In this document: in pieces, positions 8,166 through 16,052 of the stretch | Layout: each line of letters opens with the position of its first letter | Numbering within the stretch: the first letter of the stretch is position 1 | NCBI GenBank assembly: GCA_003696625.1 | Contig: RFGR01000180.1 | Coordinates: 1-41,614, forward strand | From: Planctomycetota bacterium | GTDB taxonomy: Bacteria > Planctomycetota > UBA1135 | DNA length: 41,614 bases | Direction: 5' to 3' | Made by a program: the position numbers and the translations under genes | Notes under the pieces: generated by a model | Told to the model about the DNA's origin: nothing | The model's input: the letters and a program-made list of their open reading frames with translations, nothing else | Databases searched by the model: none

Positions 8166-9109
8166 CAGTCCTTGCCGGGAGGGTCATCTTCGGGCGCCCG
8201 CGCCAGCGCCGCCAGGTCGTCGCGCTCGGCCCGGGTCAGGGGGCGAACGGCGCCGCGCGGCAGACCGGCGAGGCCGAGGTCGCCGATCCGCACCCGCTTC
8301 AGCCGCCGGACCTTGAAGCCGACCCGCGCCAGCAGCCGACGCAGCTCACGGTTGCGGCCCTCCCGCAGCCGGATCTCGAGCGAGGTCGTGGTCGGGGTGC
8401 GGCGAACGATCCGGACCCGGTCGGGGCGGACCCGGGCCTCGGCCAGCCAGACCCCGCGGCGCAGCTCGGCCACCGCCGCCGCCGGCACCGCACCGGCGAC
8501 CTGGACCACGTAGGTCTTCGGCACCCCGTAGCGCGGATGGGCGACGAGCTGGGCGAAGTCGCCGTCGTTGGTCAGCAGCAGAAGTCCCTCGGAGTCCTCG
8601 TCCAGGCGGCCGACCGTGAAGACCCGGCCGGCGACCAGCGGCGCCACGAGGTCGGCGACGCGGGTTCGGGTCTCGCGTGGGTCGTCGGTGCAGAGCACCC
8701 CGCGCGGCTTGTGGAACAGGTAGTAGAGGCGGCGGGCCGGCCGCACCGGCCGCCCCTCGACCTTGATCTCGTCGCCGGGGCGGACCCGGTAGCCGGGTTC
8801 GAGCAGGATCTCGCCGTTCACCTCGACCGCTCCCTCCTGGATTAGGGCGTCGCAGCGGCGGCGGGAAGCCACCCCCTGCTCGGCCAGCCAACGGTTCAGG
8901 CGGACGCCGCGCGGGTCGGGCGGCGCCACCCCCTCGTCGGCGCTGCCGGCGGCGGCGACGGCGCCGTGGGCGCGGCGGCGTTGGGCCGGAGTGGCGCGGG
9001 CGTGCCCCTTGCCCGGGTGGCCGCTGGCGTGCTTGCGGCGCGGCTTCCGGGCCGGGCGGCGCGGTTTGCCGGCCTTCCGACCGGGACGGCGTCCGGGGCG
9101 GGGGCTCAC
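8165..9109 (-). CDS. rluB: RsuA/RluB-family pseudouridine synthase
   Basis: The 314-residue enzyme isomerises a uridine in rRNA. A very basic, Pro/Arg/Lys-rich tail of about 65 residues precedes an S4 RNA-binding domain (RLNRWLAEQGVASRRRCDAL, 70-89) and the catalytic domain, whose nucleophilic aspartate is D170 in GRLDEDSEGLLLLTNDG. YYLFHKPRGVLCT and GRNRELRRLL are further family motifs. The basic N-terminal tail is longer than usual and probably helps bind the ribosomal precursor. The GTG start overlaps the manA stop by four bases (GTGA). RluB (23S U2605) is the best fit; RluE, RluF and RsuA are close alternatives. Confidence 0.85.
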   Translation of the reverse strand: MSPRPGRRPGRKAGKPRRPARKPRRKHASGHPGKGHARATPAQRRRAHGAVAAAGSADEGVAPPDPRGVRLNRWLAEQGVASRRRCDALIQEGAVEVNGEILLEPGYRVRPGDEIKVEGRPVRPARRLYYLFHKPRGVLCTDDPRETRTRVADLVAPLVAGRVFTVGRLDEDSEGLLLLTNDGDFAQLVAHPRYGVPKTYVVQVAGAVPAAAVAELRRGVWLAEARVRPDRVRIVRRTPTTTSLEIRLREGRNRELRRLLARVGFKVRRLKRVRIGDLGLAGLPRGAVRPLTRAERDDLAALARAPEDDPPGKD

Positions 9110-10104
9110 AGCGCGGTCGCCTCGATCAACTCGAGGCCCTCGGGGTCGGGTTCGAGGAGCACCGGCCCGGTGTCGGCCGGCAGCAGGAAGACGTCGCCGA
9201 AGCGAAGGCCGCGGCGCGGGAAGGCCCCGTCCGGGTCGGCCACGGCGCCGCGGCCGCGGACCACCGCCAGGACGCAGGCGTAGCTGCGCGGCCGCAGCAG
9301 GTGCCGGGTCGGCAGCCGGAGCGCCCGGACCAGGAAGGGCTCGCAGTGGACGAGCAGCGCCGCCTCGCAGCCGGCTGGGTTGGCCCGGTACTCGGGCGCG
9401 AACGGCGGCGCCAGCGGATGGTCGAAGTCGATCGCCGCCAGCCCGGCCTCGAGGTGAAGCTGCCGCGGCAAACCGTCCAAACCGGTTCGGTCCCAGTCCC
9501 AGAGGCGGTAGGTGGTGTCACTGGTCTGCTGGATTTCGAGCAGCCGGACGCCGCGCCGGACCGAGTGCGGCTGCCCGGGAGGCACGAAGAGGAACTCCCC
9601 AGGCCGCGCCGGGTGGCGGTCCAGCAGCCGCGGACATTCGGGCGTGCCGGCGGCGGCGGCGAAGGCCTCGCGGGAGGTGCCCGGCGCCAGCCCGCAGAGA
9701 ACTTCGGCCCCGGGCTCGCAGCCGTCGAGGAAGGTCCAGCACTCGACTTTGCCGGGCGCGGCCGGGTCGTCGCCGCCGGGGTGGACCTGGACCGAGAGAT
9801 CGCTCCCTGCCTCGAGGAACTTGACCAGCAGCGGGAAGCGGCCGCCGGCGCCGGGCCGCGAGCGGCCGAGCAGCCGGCGGCCGGCGGCCGCCATCAGCTC
9901 GCGGAGACTGCTGCCGCCGAACTCGCCGCCGCGGACGACGGATTCCCGGCCGGGCAGATCGCTGACCTCCCAGGTCTCACCGAGAGGATCGGCGAAGGGC
10001 GGATCCCAGCCCAGGTCGGCCGCCAGCCGCCGGCCGCCCCAGACGGCGGGGACGCCGATGCGCTCGAAGAAGAGCGGTTCACGAGGGACGGGAGACCCGG
10101 GCAC
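9106..10104 (-). CDS. manA: Mannose-6-phosphate isomerase, class I
   Basis: The 332-residue cupin enzyme interconverts mannose 6-phosphate and fructose 6-phosphate, supplying mannose for glycans. Zinc-binding and active-site motifs are SVQVHPGGDD (104-113), GKVECW (118-123) and PPGQPHSV (175-182), followed by the family-typical EIQQTSDTTYRLWDWDR. The frame stays open upstream over the sprT-like gene, but a GTG at 10104 gives VPGSPVPREPLFFERIGVPA, which fits the family start, and it lies 8 nt after a TAGACT box. This start is therefore preferred, and the gene may have its own leaderless promoter inside the operon. Confidence 0.88.
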   Translation of the reverse strand: MPGSPVPREPLFFERIGVPAVWGGRRLAADLGWDPPFADPLGETWEVSDLPGRESVVRGGEFGGSSLRELMAAAGRRLLGRSRPGAGGRFPLLVKFLEAGSDLSVQVHPGGDDPAAPGKVECWTFLDGCEPGAEVLCGLAPGTSREAFAAAAGTPECPRLLDRHPARPGEFLFVPPGQPHSVRRGVRLLEIQQTSDTTYRLWDWDRTGLDGLPRQLHLEAGLAAIDFDHPLAPPFAPEYRANPAGCEAALLVHCEPFLVRALRLPTRHLLRPRSYACVLAVVRGRGAVADPDGAFPRRGLRFGDVFLLPADTGPVLLEPDPEGLELIEATAL

Positions 10105-10112
10105 GGCCCGGT

Positions 10113-10118
10113 AGTCTA
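10113..10118 (-). promoter_or_regulatory. Internal -10 box of manA, overlapping the sprT-like stop codon
   Basis: TAGACT on the minus strand ends 8 nt before the GTG of manA. Its first three bases are the TAG stop codon of the upstream gene. Confidence 0.45.
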
Positions 10119-10568
10119 GCCGCGGCCGGAGCGGCCGCGCCGGAACCAGCGGCCCCGGCCGGTGGGACGGCGGCGCCGGCGCCGCCGCTGGCGGAGGCCG
10201 GCCACGTCGAGGTCGTGGGTGGCGCGGGTGCTCTCGCCGGCCCGGCGCATCAGCGCCTTCCAGGCCGGCCCGTGCGCCGCCGCCCGCGGGCCGTGCAGCC
10301 GCCGCACGACCAAGTGCGCCGCCTCGTGCACGAGCACCGGCCGGACCTCGCCGGGGTGGCGGGCGAGCAGGCGCGGGTTCAGCTCGAGCACCATGTCGTC
10401 GAGCAGGGCGCGGCCGACCGTGGTCCGCAGCCGCGGATTCCAGCGGATCTCGATCGCCGCCCGCAGGTCGATCACCCCCCACAGCTCGAGCACCTCGTCC
10501 AGCGTCTCCTTGAGGCGGTGGTGCGGCCAGGCCGCGAGCAGCCCCGCCAGGCCCGGATCGCCGCTCAC
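10116..10568 (-). CDS. SprT-like zinc metallopeptidase
   Basis: The 150-residue protein carries the zinc-binding HEAAH motif (81-85) and a downstream AAHGPAWKALM with the third histidine (H99), the arrangement of SprT/SPRTN-like and WLM-like peptidases. The segment before it (ALLDDMVLELNPRLL) matches the usual strand-loop leading into the active site. The C-terminus is a dense arginine run, probably nucleic-acid binding. The start is taken as the GTG at 10568, which overlaps the rsmD stop by four bases (GTGA); upstream codons would extend it 11 residues into rsmD. It is small for the family. The substrate is unknown. Confidence 0.75.
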   Translation of the reverse strand: MSGDPGLAGLLAAWPHHRLKETLDEVLELWGVIDLRAAIEIRWNPRLRTTVGRALLDDMVLELNPRLLARHPGEVRPVLVHEAAHLVVRRLHGPRAAAHGPAWKALMRRAGESTRATHDLDVAGLRQRRRRRRRPTGRGRWFRRGRSGRG

Positions 10569-11143
10569 GACTCCGCCTCCGCCGGCGGCGCGTGCCACCA
10601 CCAGAGCGAGGTGGTGCCGTAGTCCCGCCGCGCCAGCCCCGGCAGCTCCGCCTGTTCGGCCGCGGCCAGGATGCCGCGGGGGGTGTGGACCACCGCCGCG
10701 CCGCCGGGCCGCAGGGCGCCGGCCAGGTCCAGGAAGAGCCGCCAGACCGTCGGCCGGCCGGAGCCGCGGAAGGCGGCGTAGGGCGGGTCGAAGAAGACCA
10801 GGTCCGGCGCCGGGGACGGCCCGGTGGCGAGGAACTCGCGGGCGTCCAAGCGCAACACCCGGACCCGGTCGCGGTAGCCGAGCAGCTCGGCACTGGCCTC
10901 GATCTGGCGGGCGGCCCGCGGGTGGCGCTCGACCGCCACCACCTCGGCGGCGCCGCGCGACAGGGCCTCGAAGCCGAGGATGCCGGAGCCGGCGTAGACG
11001 TCCCAGACCGTCGCCCCGGGCAGCAGCGGCCGCAGGTGGTCCATCAGCGCCTGGCGGGCCCGAGCCACCAGCGGTCGGGTGGCGCGGACCGCGGGCACCG
11101 GCAGCCTGCGGCCGCGGTGTTCGCCGGCGGTGATGCGCAGCAC
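10565..11143 (-). CDS. rsmD: 16S rRNA (guanine-N2) methyltransferase RsmD
   Basis: The 192-residue enzyme methylates G966 of 16S rRNA in the E. coli scheme. RITAGEHRGRRL at the N-terminus, the SAM motif WDVYAGSGILGFEALSRGA (47-65) and the catalytic FDPPY (118-122) are diagnostic. The frame remains open far upstream through pdxJ, but the GTG at 11143 gives the normal N-terminus and lies 7 nt after a TATTCT box. It heads the minus-strand operon rsmD - sprT-like - manA - rluB - HD. Its start codon is only about 21 bp from the pdxJ start on the other strand. Confidence 0.9.
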   Translation of the reverse strand: MLRITAGEHRGRRLPVPAVRATRPLVARARQALMDHLRPLLPGATVWDVYAGSGILGFEALSRGAAEVVAVERHPRAARQIEASAELLGYRDRVRVLRLDAREFLATGPSPAPDLVFFDPPYAAFRGSGRPTVWRLFLDLAGALRPGGAAVVHTPRGILAAAEQAELPGLARRDYGTTSLWWWHAPPAEAES

Positions 11144-11149
11144 GCCGCC

Positions 11150-11156
11150 TAGAATA
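11150..11156. promoter_or_regulatory. Overlapping divergent -10 boxes of pdxJ and rsmD
   Basis: The heptamer TAGAATA reads TAGAAT on the plus strand, ending 9 nt before the pdxJ ATG, and TATTCT on the minus strand, ending 7 nt before the rsmD GTG. Polymerase could bind in either direction but not both at once. Any -35 contacts would fall inside the opposite gene. Confidence 0.55.
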
Positions 11157-11164
11157 GGCCGCCG

Positions 11165-11896
11165 ATGCCCCGGCTCCACGTCAACATCGACCACGTCGCC
11201 ACGGTTCGCCAGGCCCGCCGCGGCGTCTCGCCTGATCCGGTCGCGGCGGCCGTGCTCTGCGAGCTGGCCGGCGCCAACGGCATCACGATCCACCTGCGCG
11301 AGGACCGCCGCCACATCCAGGACCGGGACCTGCGGCTGCTGCGCGAGATCGTCCGCGGCGTCCTCAACCTGGAGATGGCGTTGACCGACGAGATGATCGG
11401 GATCGCGCTTGAGACGCGACCGGACGCGGTCTGCATCGTCCCCGAGAAGCGGCAGGAGCTGACCACCGAGGGCGGGCTCGACGCCGCGGCCCACGAGAAG
11501 CGCCTGGCCGCCGAACTGCCGCGACTGGCGGAAGCCGGCATCGCCACCAGCGTCTTCGTCGATCCGCTGCCGGAGCCGATCGAGGCCTGCGCCCGGGCCG
11601 GAGCGCAGTTCGTCGAGCTGCACACCGGGCGCTACGCCAACGCCGGCGGCGCCGAGCGCGAGGCCGAGCTGCAGCGGCTGGAGACCGCCGCCCGCTACGC
11701 TCACGAACTCGGCCTGCGGGTCAACGCCGGCCACGGCCTCGACTACGACAACGTCCAGCCGGTGGCGGCGCTGCCGTTCGTCGAGGAGCTGAACATCGGC
11801 CACGCGATCGTCGCCCGGGCGGTGCTGGTCGGCCTCGACGCCGCCGTGCGCGAGATGCAGGACCGGATCCTCGCCGCCGAGCCGGCCGAGGGCTGA
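11165..11896 (+). CDS. pdxJ: Pyridoxine 5'-phosphate synthase
   Basis: The 243-residue TIM-barrel enzyme condenses 1-deoxy-D-xylulose 5-phosphate with 3-amino-2-oxopropyl phosphate to make pyridoxine 5'-phosphate. Nearly the whole family signature is present: [16 protein letters not shown] at the N-terminus, [58 protein letters not shown] and [13 protein letters not shown]. Length is normal. pdxA of the same pathway is also in this window (21281-22324), so the organism makes PLP by the DXP-dependent route. The glycosyltransferase gene follows after 5 nt. Confidence 0.97.
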   Translation: MPRLHVNIDHVATVRQARRGVSPDPVAAAVLCELAGANGITIHLREDRRHIQDRDLRLLREIVRGVLNLEMALTDEMIGIALETRPDAVCIVPEKRQELTTEGGLDAAAHEKRLAAELPRLAEAGIATSVFVDPLPEPIEACARAGAQFVELHTGRYANAGGAEREAELQRLETAARYAHELGLRVNAGHGLDYDNVQPVAALPFVEELNIGHAIVARAVLVGLDAAVREMQDRILAAEPAEG

Positions 11897-11901
11897 GCGC
11901 C

Positions 11902-13002
11902 TTGCCGGCGCCGGCCGAGGTCCACGTCAACGCCCGCTTCCTCGGCGAGCCTTTGACCGGCGTGCAGCGGGTCGGGCGCGAGATCCTGGCCGAACTGGAC
12001 CGGATGGTCGCCGCCGGCGAGATCGACCGCGGGCGCTGGCGCATCGTCCTCCACCTGCCGGCGCCGCCGGCGGCCGACCCGGGCCTGCCCCACCTCGAGC
12101 TGCGCCCCGGCGGCGCCTTCCGCTCGCACGCCTGGGAGCAGCTCAGCCTGCCGCGGCGGGCGCCCGGGTTGCTGCTCAACCTGAAGGGCACGGCGCCGGT
12201 GCGGCACCCGCGGACGCTGCTGCACCTGCACGATGCGGTCACCTTCGCCTGGCCGCAGGCCTACTCGCGCGCCTTCCGCGCCTGGTGGGGCTGGGTGGTG
12301 CCGCGCGCCGCCCGCCGGGCACGGCTGCTGACCGCGGTCTCGGCCTTCACCGCCGGCGAGTACGAGCGCCGCTTCGGCATTCCGCGGCGACGGATCACGG
12401 TGCTGCCGAACGGCCACGAGCACGTCTTCGCCGCCGCCGCCGAGCCGGCGGTGCTGGCGCGGCTCGGCCTCGAACCGGAGGGCTACGTGCTCGCGGTCGG
12501 CAGCCTCGACCCGCGCAAGAACCTGGCCGGAGCGGCGGCGGCGGTCCGCTTGGCCGGAGTCGAGGGTCTGCGCCTGGTCGTCGCCGGCGGCCCGAACCCG
12601 CGCGTCTTCGCCGAGCGCGGGGCGGAGCTGCCGCCGGGCACCGTCCATGCCGGCCGCGTCTCGGACGGCGAGCTGCGCGCCCTCTACGAGCACGCCCTGG
12701 CCTTGATCTTCCCCTCCTTCTACGAGGGCTTCGGCCTGCCGCCGCTCGAGGCGATGGCGCTCGGCTGCCCGGTGTTGGCCAGCGACGCCGCCGCCCTGCC
12801 CGAAGTCTGCGGCCGGGCGGCGCTGCTGGCGCCGCCGGCGGCGGACGCCGAACGGGCCGAGCAGCTCCGGACCCTGGCCGCCGACCCAGCCCTGCGCGCC
12901 GAGCTGCGGGCAAAGGGCCGGGCGCAGGCCGCCGGCTTCACCTGGCGGGCCTGCGCCCGGGGAATGTGGCGGCTGGTCACCGCCGAACTGGAGCGGAGCT
13001 AG
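11902..13002 (+). CDS. GT4-type glycosyltransferase
   Basis: The 366-residue GT-B enzyme transfers a sugar from a nucleotide donor, probably retaining. The C-terminal Rossmann half has the donor-site E-x7-E motif (E275 and E283 in FYEGFGLPPLEAMALGCPV), preceded by VLAVGSLDPRKNLAG (196-210). The N-terminal half begins HVNARFLGEPLTGVQRVGRE, the start seen in GT4 proteins with a GVxR element. Translation starts at TTG 11902, 5 nt after the pdxJ stop. Acceptor and sugar are unknown; cell-surface polysaccharide or lipopolysaccharide assembly is likely, with manA across the divergent promoter as a possible link to mannose supply. Confidence 0.85.
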   Translation: MPAPAEVHVNARFLGEPLTGVQRVGREILAELDRMVAAGEIDRGRWRIVLHLPAPPAADPGLPHLELRPGGAFRSHAWEQLSLPRRAPGLLLNLKGTAPVRHPRTLLHLHDAVTFAWPQAYSRAFRAWWGWVVPRAARRARLLTAVSAFTAGEYERRFGIPRRRITVLPNGHEHVFAAAAEPAVLARLGLEPEGYVLAVGSLDPRKNLAGAAAAVRLAGVEGLRLVVAGGPNPRVFAERGAELPPGTVHAGRVSDGELRALYEHALALIFPSFYEGFGLPPLEAMALGCPVLASDAAALPEVCGRAALLAPPAADAERAEQLRTLAADPALRAELRAKGRAQAAGFTWRACARGMWRLVTAELERS

Positions 13003-13008
13003 CCGGCC

Positions 13009-13025
13009 GCGGCGGAGGCCGCCGC
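13009..13025. terminator. GC hairpin between convergent genes
   Basis: A perfect 7-bp stem (13009-13015/13019-13025) with a 3-nt loop lies between the glycosyltransferase stop and the convergent LolA-like gene. There is no T-run on either side, so it may slow polymerase or feed Rho-dependent ending rather than terminate by itself. Confidence 0.35.
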
Positions 13026-13034
13026 CACGGGCGG

Positions 13035-13844
13035 TCAGAAGTCGCCGCCGTCCTCGGCGCCGCCGGCGGCACCGCCGAGCATGGCGCCCATGTCGATCAC
13101 CGGCGCCCCCTCCGGCGGGGTGTAGGTGAATTGCTTCTTGTCCACCTTCTCCTTGTCGAGGAACTTGACGTTGCTCATCGTGATCACCATCAGATCCTTC
13201 TCGCCGTTGCCCATCGCCATCCGCGAGGGGAAGCCGGTCTTGGGGTCGAGGTGGAGGGAGAAGCGCTTCAGGTCCATATTGCCGAGCTGGGCGGCCCCGG
13301 GCATCTCCTTGAGGATGTCACCGGTGATCTTCACCTCGTTCTCGCTCTGCGAGACCTCGAAGTTGCCGTAGTAGTTCTCGAACAGCTCCCGCACCTGCTT
13401 GAGCTGGTCGCCGCTCAGGTTCATGCCCATGCCGGCGTCGCGCAGGGCGTTCATCTGCGACACCTTGGCCTTCATGATCTGCTGGCCGACCATCGGGTTG
13501 TCCTGCTGGACCCATAGGTTTTCGCCGTCGACGACGGTCAGCATCTCCATGACCATCGGCTCGGGCATCATCTCCATCTCGATGGTCATCTTCATGGTGG
13601 TCCGCATGTGCTCGGCGTCGAGCATCAGGACGTGGCCGGTGCTGGTCATCTGCAGCGGCATGTTCTGGGCGACCACGTCCATCGACATGGCCATGTCGTA
13701 GGAGACCGGCTTGTCGACGAGCTGGCCGATCTTGTCCACCCAGACCTGGACCTCTTGGGGCAGGGCGGCTTTCTCGGTCTCCTGGGCGGCGACGGCCGGA
13801 GCCAGGGAGAGGAGCAGGGAAGCAGTCAGAAGGGTCTTGTTCAT
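13035..13844 (-). CDS. LolA-like secreted protein, methionine-rich
   Basis: The 269-residue product has a signal peptide (MNKTLLTASLLLSLAPAVAA before QET) and a probable LolA/LolB-type half-barrel: an ENLWVQQ strand, LHLDPKTGFPSRM, and a closing KKQFTYTPPEGAPVIDM, the typical end of such domains. By analogy it may bind a hydrophobic ligand in the periplasm. Methionine is unusually common, 29 of 269 residues, with 15 of them between about residues 50 and 102 (for example EMEMMPEPMVMEML). The ATG at 13844 is chosen because it begins the signal peptide. It is the third of three tandem paralogs, 25 nt after the second. Confidence 0.7.
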   Translation of the reverse strand: MNKTLLTASLLLSLAPAVAAQETEKAALPQEVQVWVDKIGQLVDKPVSYDMAMSMDVVAQNMPLQMTSTGHVLMLDAEHMRTTMKMTIEMEMMPEPMVMEMLTVVDGENLWVQQDNPMVGQQIMKAKVSQMNALRDAGMGMNLSGDQLKQVRELFENYYGNFEVSQSENEVKITGDILKEMPGAAQLGNMDLKRFSLHLDPKTGFPSRMAMGNGEKDLMVITMSNVKFLDKEKVDKKQFTYTPPEGAPVIDMGAMLGGAAGGAEDGGDF

Positions 13845-13869
13845 GATTGGCGGGCGCCGCCCGCTGGGT

Positions 13870-14646
13870 TCAGGGGTTCTTGCCGTCGTCGTCGCTCTCC
13901 GCGGCGCCGGGGTCGTGCCGCTCTTCGATCTCGCCGGAGGGCTCGAAGACAAAGCGCCGGCGGTCGATCTTGGCCGGGTCGGGGAAGCGGACGTCGGTGA
14001 CCGTCAGGGAGAGAACGGTCTCGCCGGTGAAACGGCGCAGCTTCCAGGAGCGGAGGAAGCCGGTCTTGCGGTCGAGCACGACCTCGACCTCCTTCGGCAC
14101 GACGCCGGCCAACATCGGCACGAGCTTGCTCTTGCCGGCCTCGGTGACCGCGGCCACCAGGGTGACACTGTCGTCGCCGAGCTGGACCTCGTCGGGCTCG
14201 GTGTAATCGAGCAGGGCGAGGAGTTGCTGACCGGGATGCACCCGGCCGGCGAGGATGCTGCCGCGGGCCTGTTCGCGGACCTGCTCGAAGGTCAGCTCCT
14301 GGACCGCCCCTTGGCCGGTGGCCGGCAAAGTCATCTCGTTCCACTGCTTCTCGCCGTCGCCGACCGTGCGCATGATCCGGACCATCCGCTGGTCCTGCTC
14401 GGGCCAGTAGGTCTCGATCTCGGCCCGGTTGGCGTAGTGGGTGGCGTCGAGGTAGAGCAGCTCGGCGCGGCTGGTCATCTTGGTGCCGCGATAGGTCATC
14501 TCCATGGTCTGGACCAGCTCGACCGGCTTGTCGGACACGGCCTTGAGCCGGGCCAGCCAGGCCTCGGCGGTCTCCTGGGCGGTCAGGTTCGGAGCGGCCA
14601 GCGCGGCCAGCGCGGCGGGAACGGCGAGGGCGGGGAGGAGTTTCAT
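13870..14646 (-). CDS. LolA-like secreted protein
   Basis: The 258-residue product has a signal peptide (MKLLPALAVPAALAALAAPNLTA before QET) and the same layout as its neighbours: a helix after the leader, paired strands (TMEMTYRGTKMTSRAELLYL), EVVLDRKTGFLRSW, then a final DRRRFVFEP strand and an acidic tail. These are the features of LolA-like half-barrels, although identity with true LolA is low. The start ATG overlaps the previous stop by one base (TGATG). A role in lipid, lipoprotein or metal handling in the periplasm is inferred only from the fold. Confidence 0.7.
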   Translation of the reverse strand: MKLLPALAVPAALAALAAPNLTAQETAEAWLARLKAVSDKPVELVQTMEMTYRGTKMTSRAELLYLDATHYANRAEIETYWPEQDQRMVRIMRTVGDGEKQWNEMTLPATGQGAVQELTFEQVREQARGSILAGRVHPGQQLLALLDYTEPDEVQLGDDSVTLVAAVTEAGKSKLVPMLAGVVPKEVEVVLDRKTGFLRSWKLRRFTGETVLSLTVTDVRFPDPAKIDRRRFVFEPSGEIEERHDPGAAESDDDGKNP

Positions 14647-15446
14647 CAGAACTCTTCATCGGCCTCCGGGAGCAGTTCCCGAAGGGTCTGGCGGGCCTGG
14701 ACGGTGAAGTCGAGGGCCGGCGGCCCCGTCCAGGTGAAGGTCTCGGGGTCGATCTCGTCCGGGAAGCGGAGCCCGGAGACGGCGAAGGTGAACAGCCCTT
14801 CCGAGCCGGCGTCCAGCTCGGCGGCGAGCGGGAAGCCGCTGTCGGCGGCGAAGTCGAGCCGCAGGCCGACCCGTTCGGGCCCGGAGGGCGCATCGAGCAG
14901 ACCGGCGAGGTCCGCCTCCAGCCGGCGGACCCGGCCGGAGTCCCGCCGGGACTCGGTGAACTCGAGCCCGGCCAGGTGCTCGGCGAAGTCCTCGGCCGGC
15001 CCGGCGGCCAGCAGGGTCGCGAGCGCGGACCGGATCTCGGCGAAGAAGTCCAGCTCGATCCGGGCGGCCAGCCGCTGATCCTCGGCCTGCCAGCCGAGGA
15101 ACAGGTAGTCGTCGTCGGCGAGCAGGTCGAGGTCGGCCTGCCGGCCCTCGTCGCCGACCTCCTGCAGCTTCAGCCGGGCCGCGAACACCCGCGGGTGGAA
15201 CCAGCGCAGGTGCCCGGAGCCTTCGACGCCCTCCCCGCGGGCGACCAGGCGGAAGGCGAGGTCGCACTCCCACGGGCGCTGGAGGTTGTCGGCGGCGGCC
15301 CGCACCGCCGGCGGCAGCCCGGCCGCCAGGGCGGCGAGCGGGTCGGACGCCGGGGTCGAGGGGGTGGGATCCTGGGCGGCCAGCGCCGGCGCGGCGAGGA
15401 CCAGGACGAAGAGGGAGCGGGCTCGGAGCACGGAGGGCGCAGCCAT
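14646..15446 (-). CDS. LolA-like secreted protein, first of three paralogs
   Basis: The 266-residue product (from ATG 15446) has a signal peptide ending PALAAQDP, then alternating strands, the LDFAADSGFPLAAEL element matching DPKTGFPSRM in the third paralog, and a closing DEIDPETFTWTGPP. The ATG at 15446 overlaps a TAGAAT -10-like box (15450-15445); if that box is a real promoter the transcript would start past the ATG and the GTG at 15431 (VLRARSLFVLV) would be the true start, which also gives a cleaner signal peptide. It heads the three-gene paralog set, 84 nt after the DUF456 gene. Confidence 0.68.
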   Translation of the reverse strand: MAAPSVLRARSLFVLVLAAPALAAQDPTPSTPASDPLAALAAGLPPAVRAAADNLQRPWECDLAFRLVARGEGVEGSGHLRWFHPRVFAARLKLQEVGDEGRQADLDLLADDDYLFLGWQAEDQRLAARIELDFFAEIRSALATLLAAGPAEDFAEHLAGLEFTESRRDSGRVRRLEADLAGLLDAPSGPERVGLRLDFAADSGFPLAAELDAGSEGLFTFAVSGLRFPDEIDPETFTWTGPPALDFTVQARQTLRELLPEADEEF

Positions 15447-15530
15447 TCTAGGGCCGGTTCGGTCGGTGGGTGGCCTACGCCCGGCGCCGCCGGAGCGTCC
15501 GTCTTTTTCGGCCGGCGGCCGCCGGGCGTC

Positions 15531-16040
15531 TCAAGAGAAGAGCGCGAAGGCCAGCCAGCCGACCTGGAACAGCCCGATCCAAATCTTGGCCAGCCGCCCG
15601 AGCAGGGCGCCGAAGAAGGCGCCCAGGCCGACCTGGAGGCTGCGGCCGCCGCCCCGACGGGCGAACTGGAACTCGAACAGGGCGGCGCCGACGAACGAGC
15701 CGACCGCGCCGCCGAAGATCGTGCCGAACGGCGGAACCACCGGGGTGAGCAGGATCGCGCCGCCGACGCCGCCGAAGAAGGCGCCCCAGAGCCCGACCCG
15801 GGAGGCCCCGGTCCGGCGGGCCAGGCCCAAGGAGGCGACGAACTCGATCGCCTCGGCCGCCGCCGCCGCCCCGGCGACGATCCAGAAGTCGCTCCAGGGC
15901 AGGCCGAGCAGCGGCCCGAGCAGGGCCAGAACGGCCACGACCACGTTGCCGGGCAGGCCGAAGGGGATCAGGGCCAGGCCGCCGAGCGAGACCAGGCACA
16001 GCAGGACCTTGCCGGCGACGAGGAGGGCATCCGTGAACAT
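15531..16040 (-). CDS. DUF456 family membrane protein
   Basis: The 169-residue protein is almost wholly hydrophobic, with about four to five transmembrane helices and glycine-rich interhelical segments (GLWGAFFGGVGGAILLTPVVPPFG), the pattern of DUF456 (PF04306). LIPFGLPGNVVVA near residue 25 and AEAIEFVAS near 63 are also typical. The function of DUF456 is unknown. The gene begins at ATG 16040, 12 nt after the GNAT-like gene and likely co-transcribed with it. Confidence 0.75.
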   Translation of the reverse strand: MFTDALLVAGKVLLCLVSLGGLALIPFGLPGNVVVAVLALLGPLLGLPWSDFWIVAGAAAAAEAIEFVASLGLARRTGASRVGLWGAFFGGVGGAILLTPVVPPFGTIFGGAVGSFVGAALFEFQFARRGGGRSLQVGLGAFFGALLGRLAKIWIGLFQVGWLAFALFS

Positions 16041-16052
16041 GCGGGCGGCGGA

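Noticed and set aside
6644-8187. Alternative 483-codon minus-strand frame over the HD gene
   Set aside because: Arg/Pro/Ala-rich shadow; the overlapping 462-codon frame has all HD motifs.
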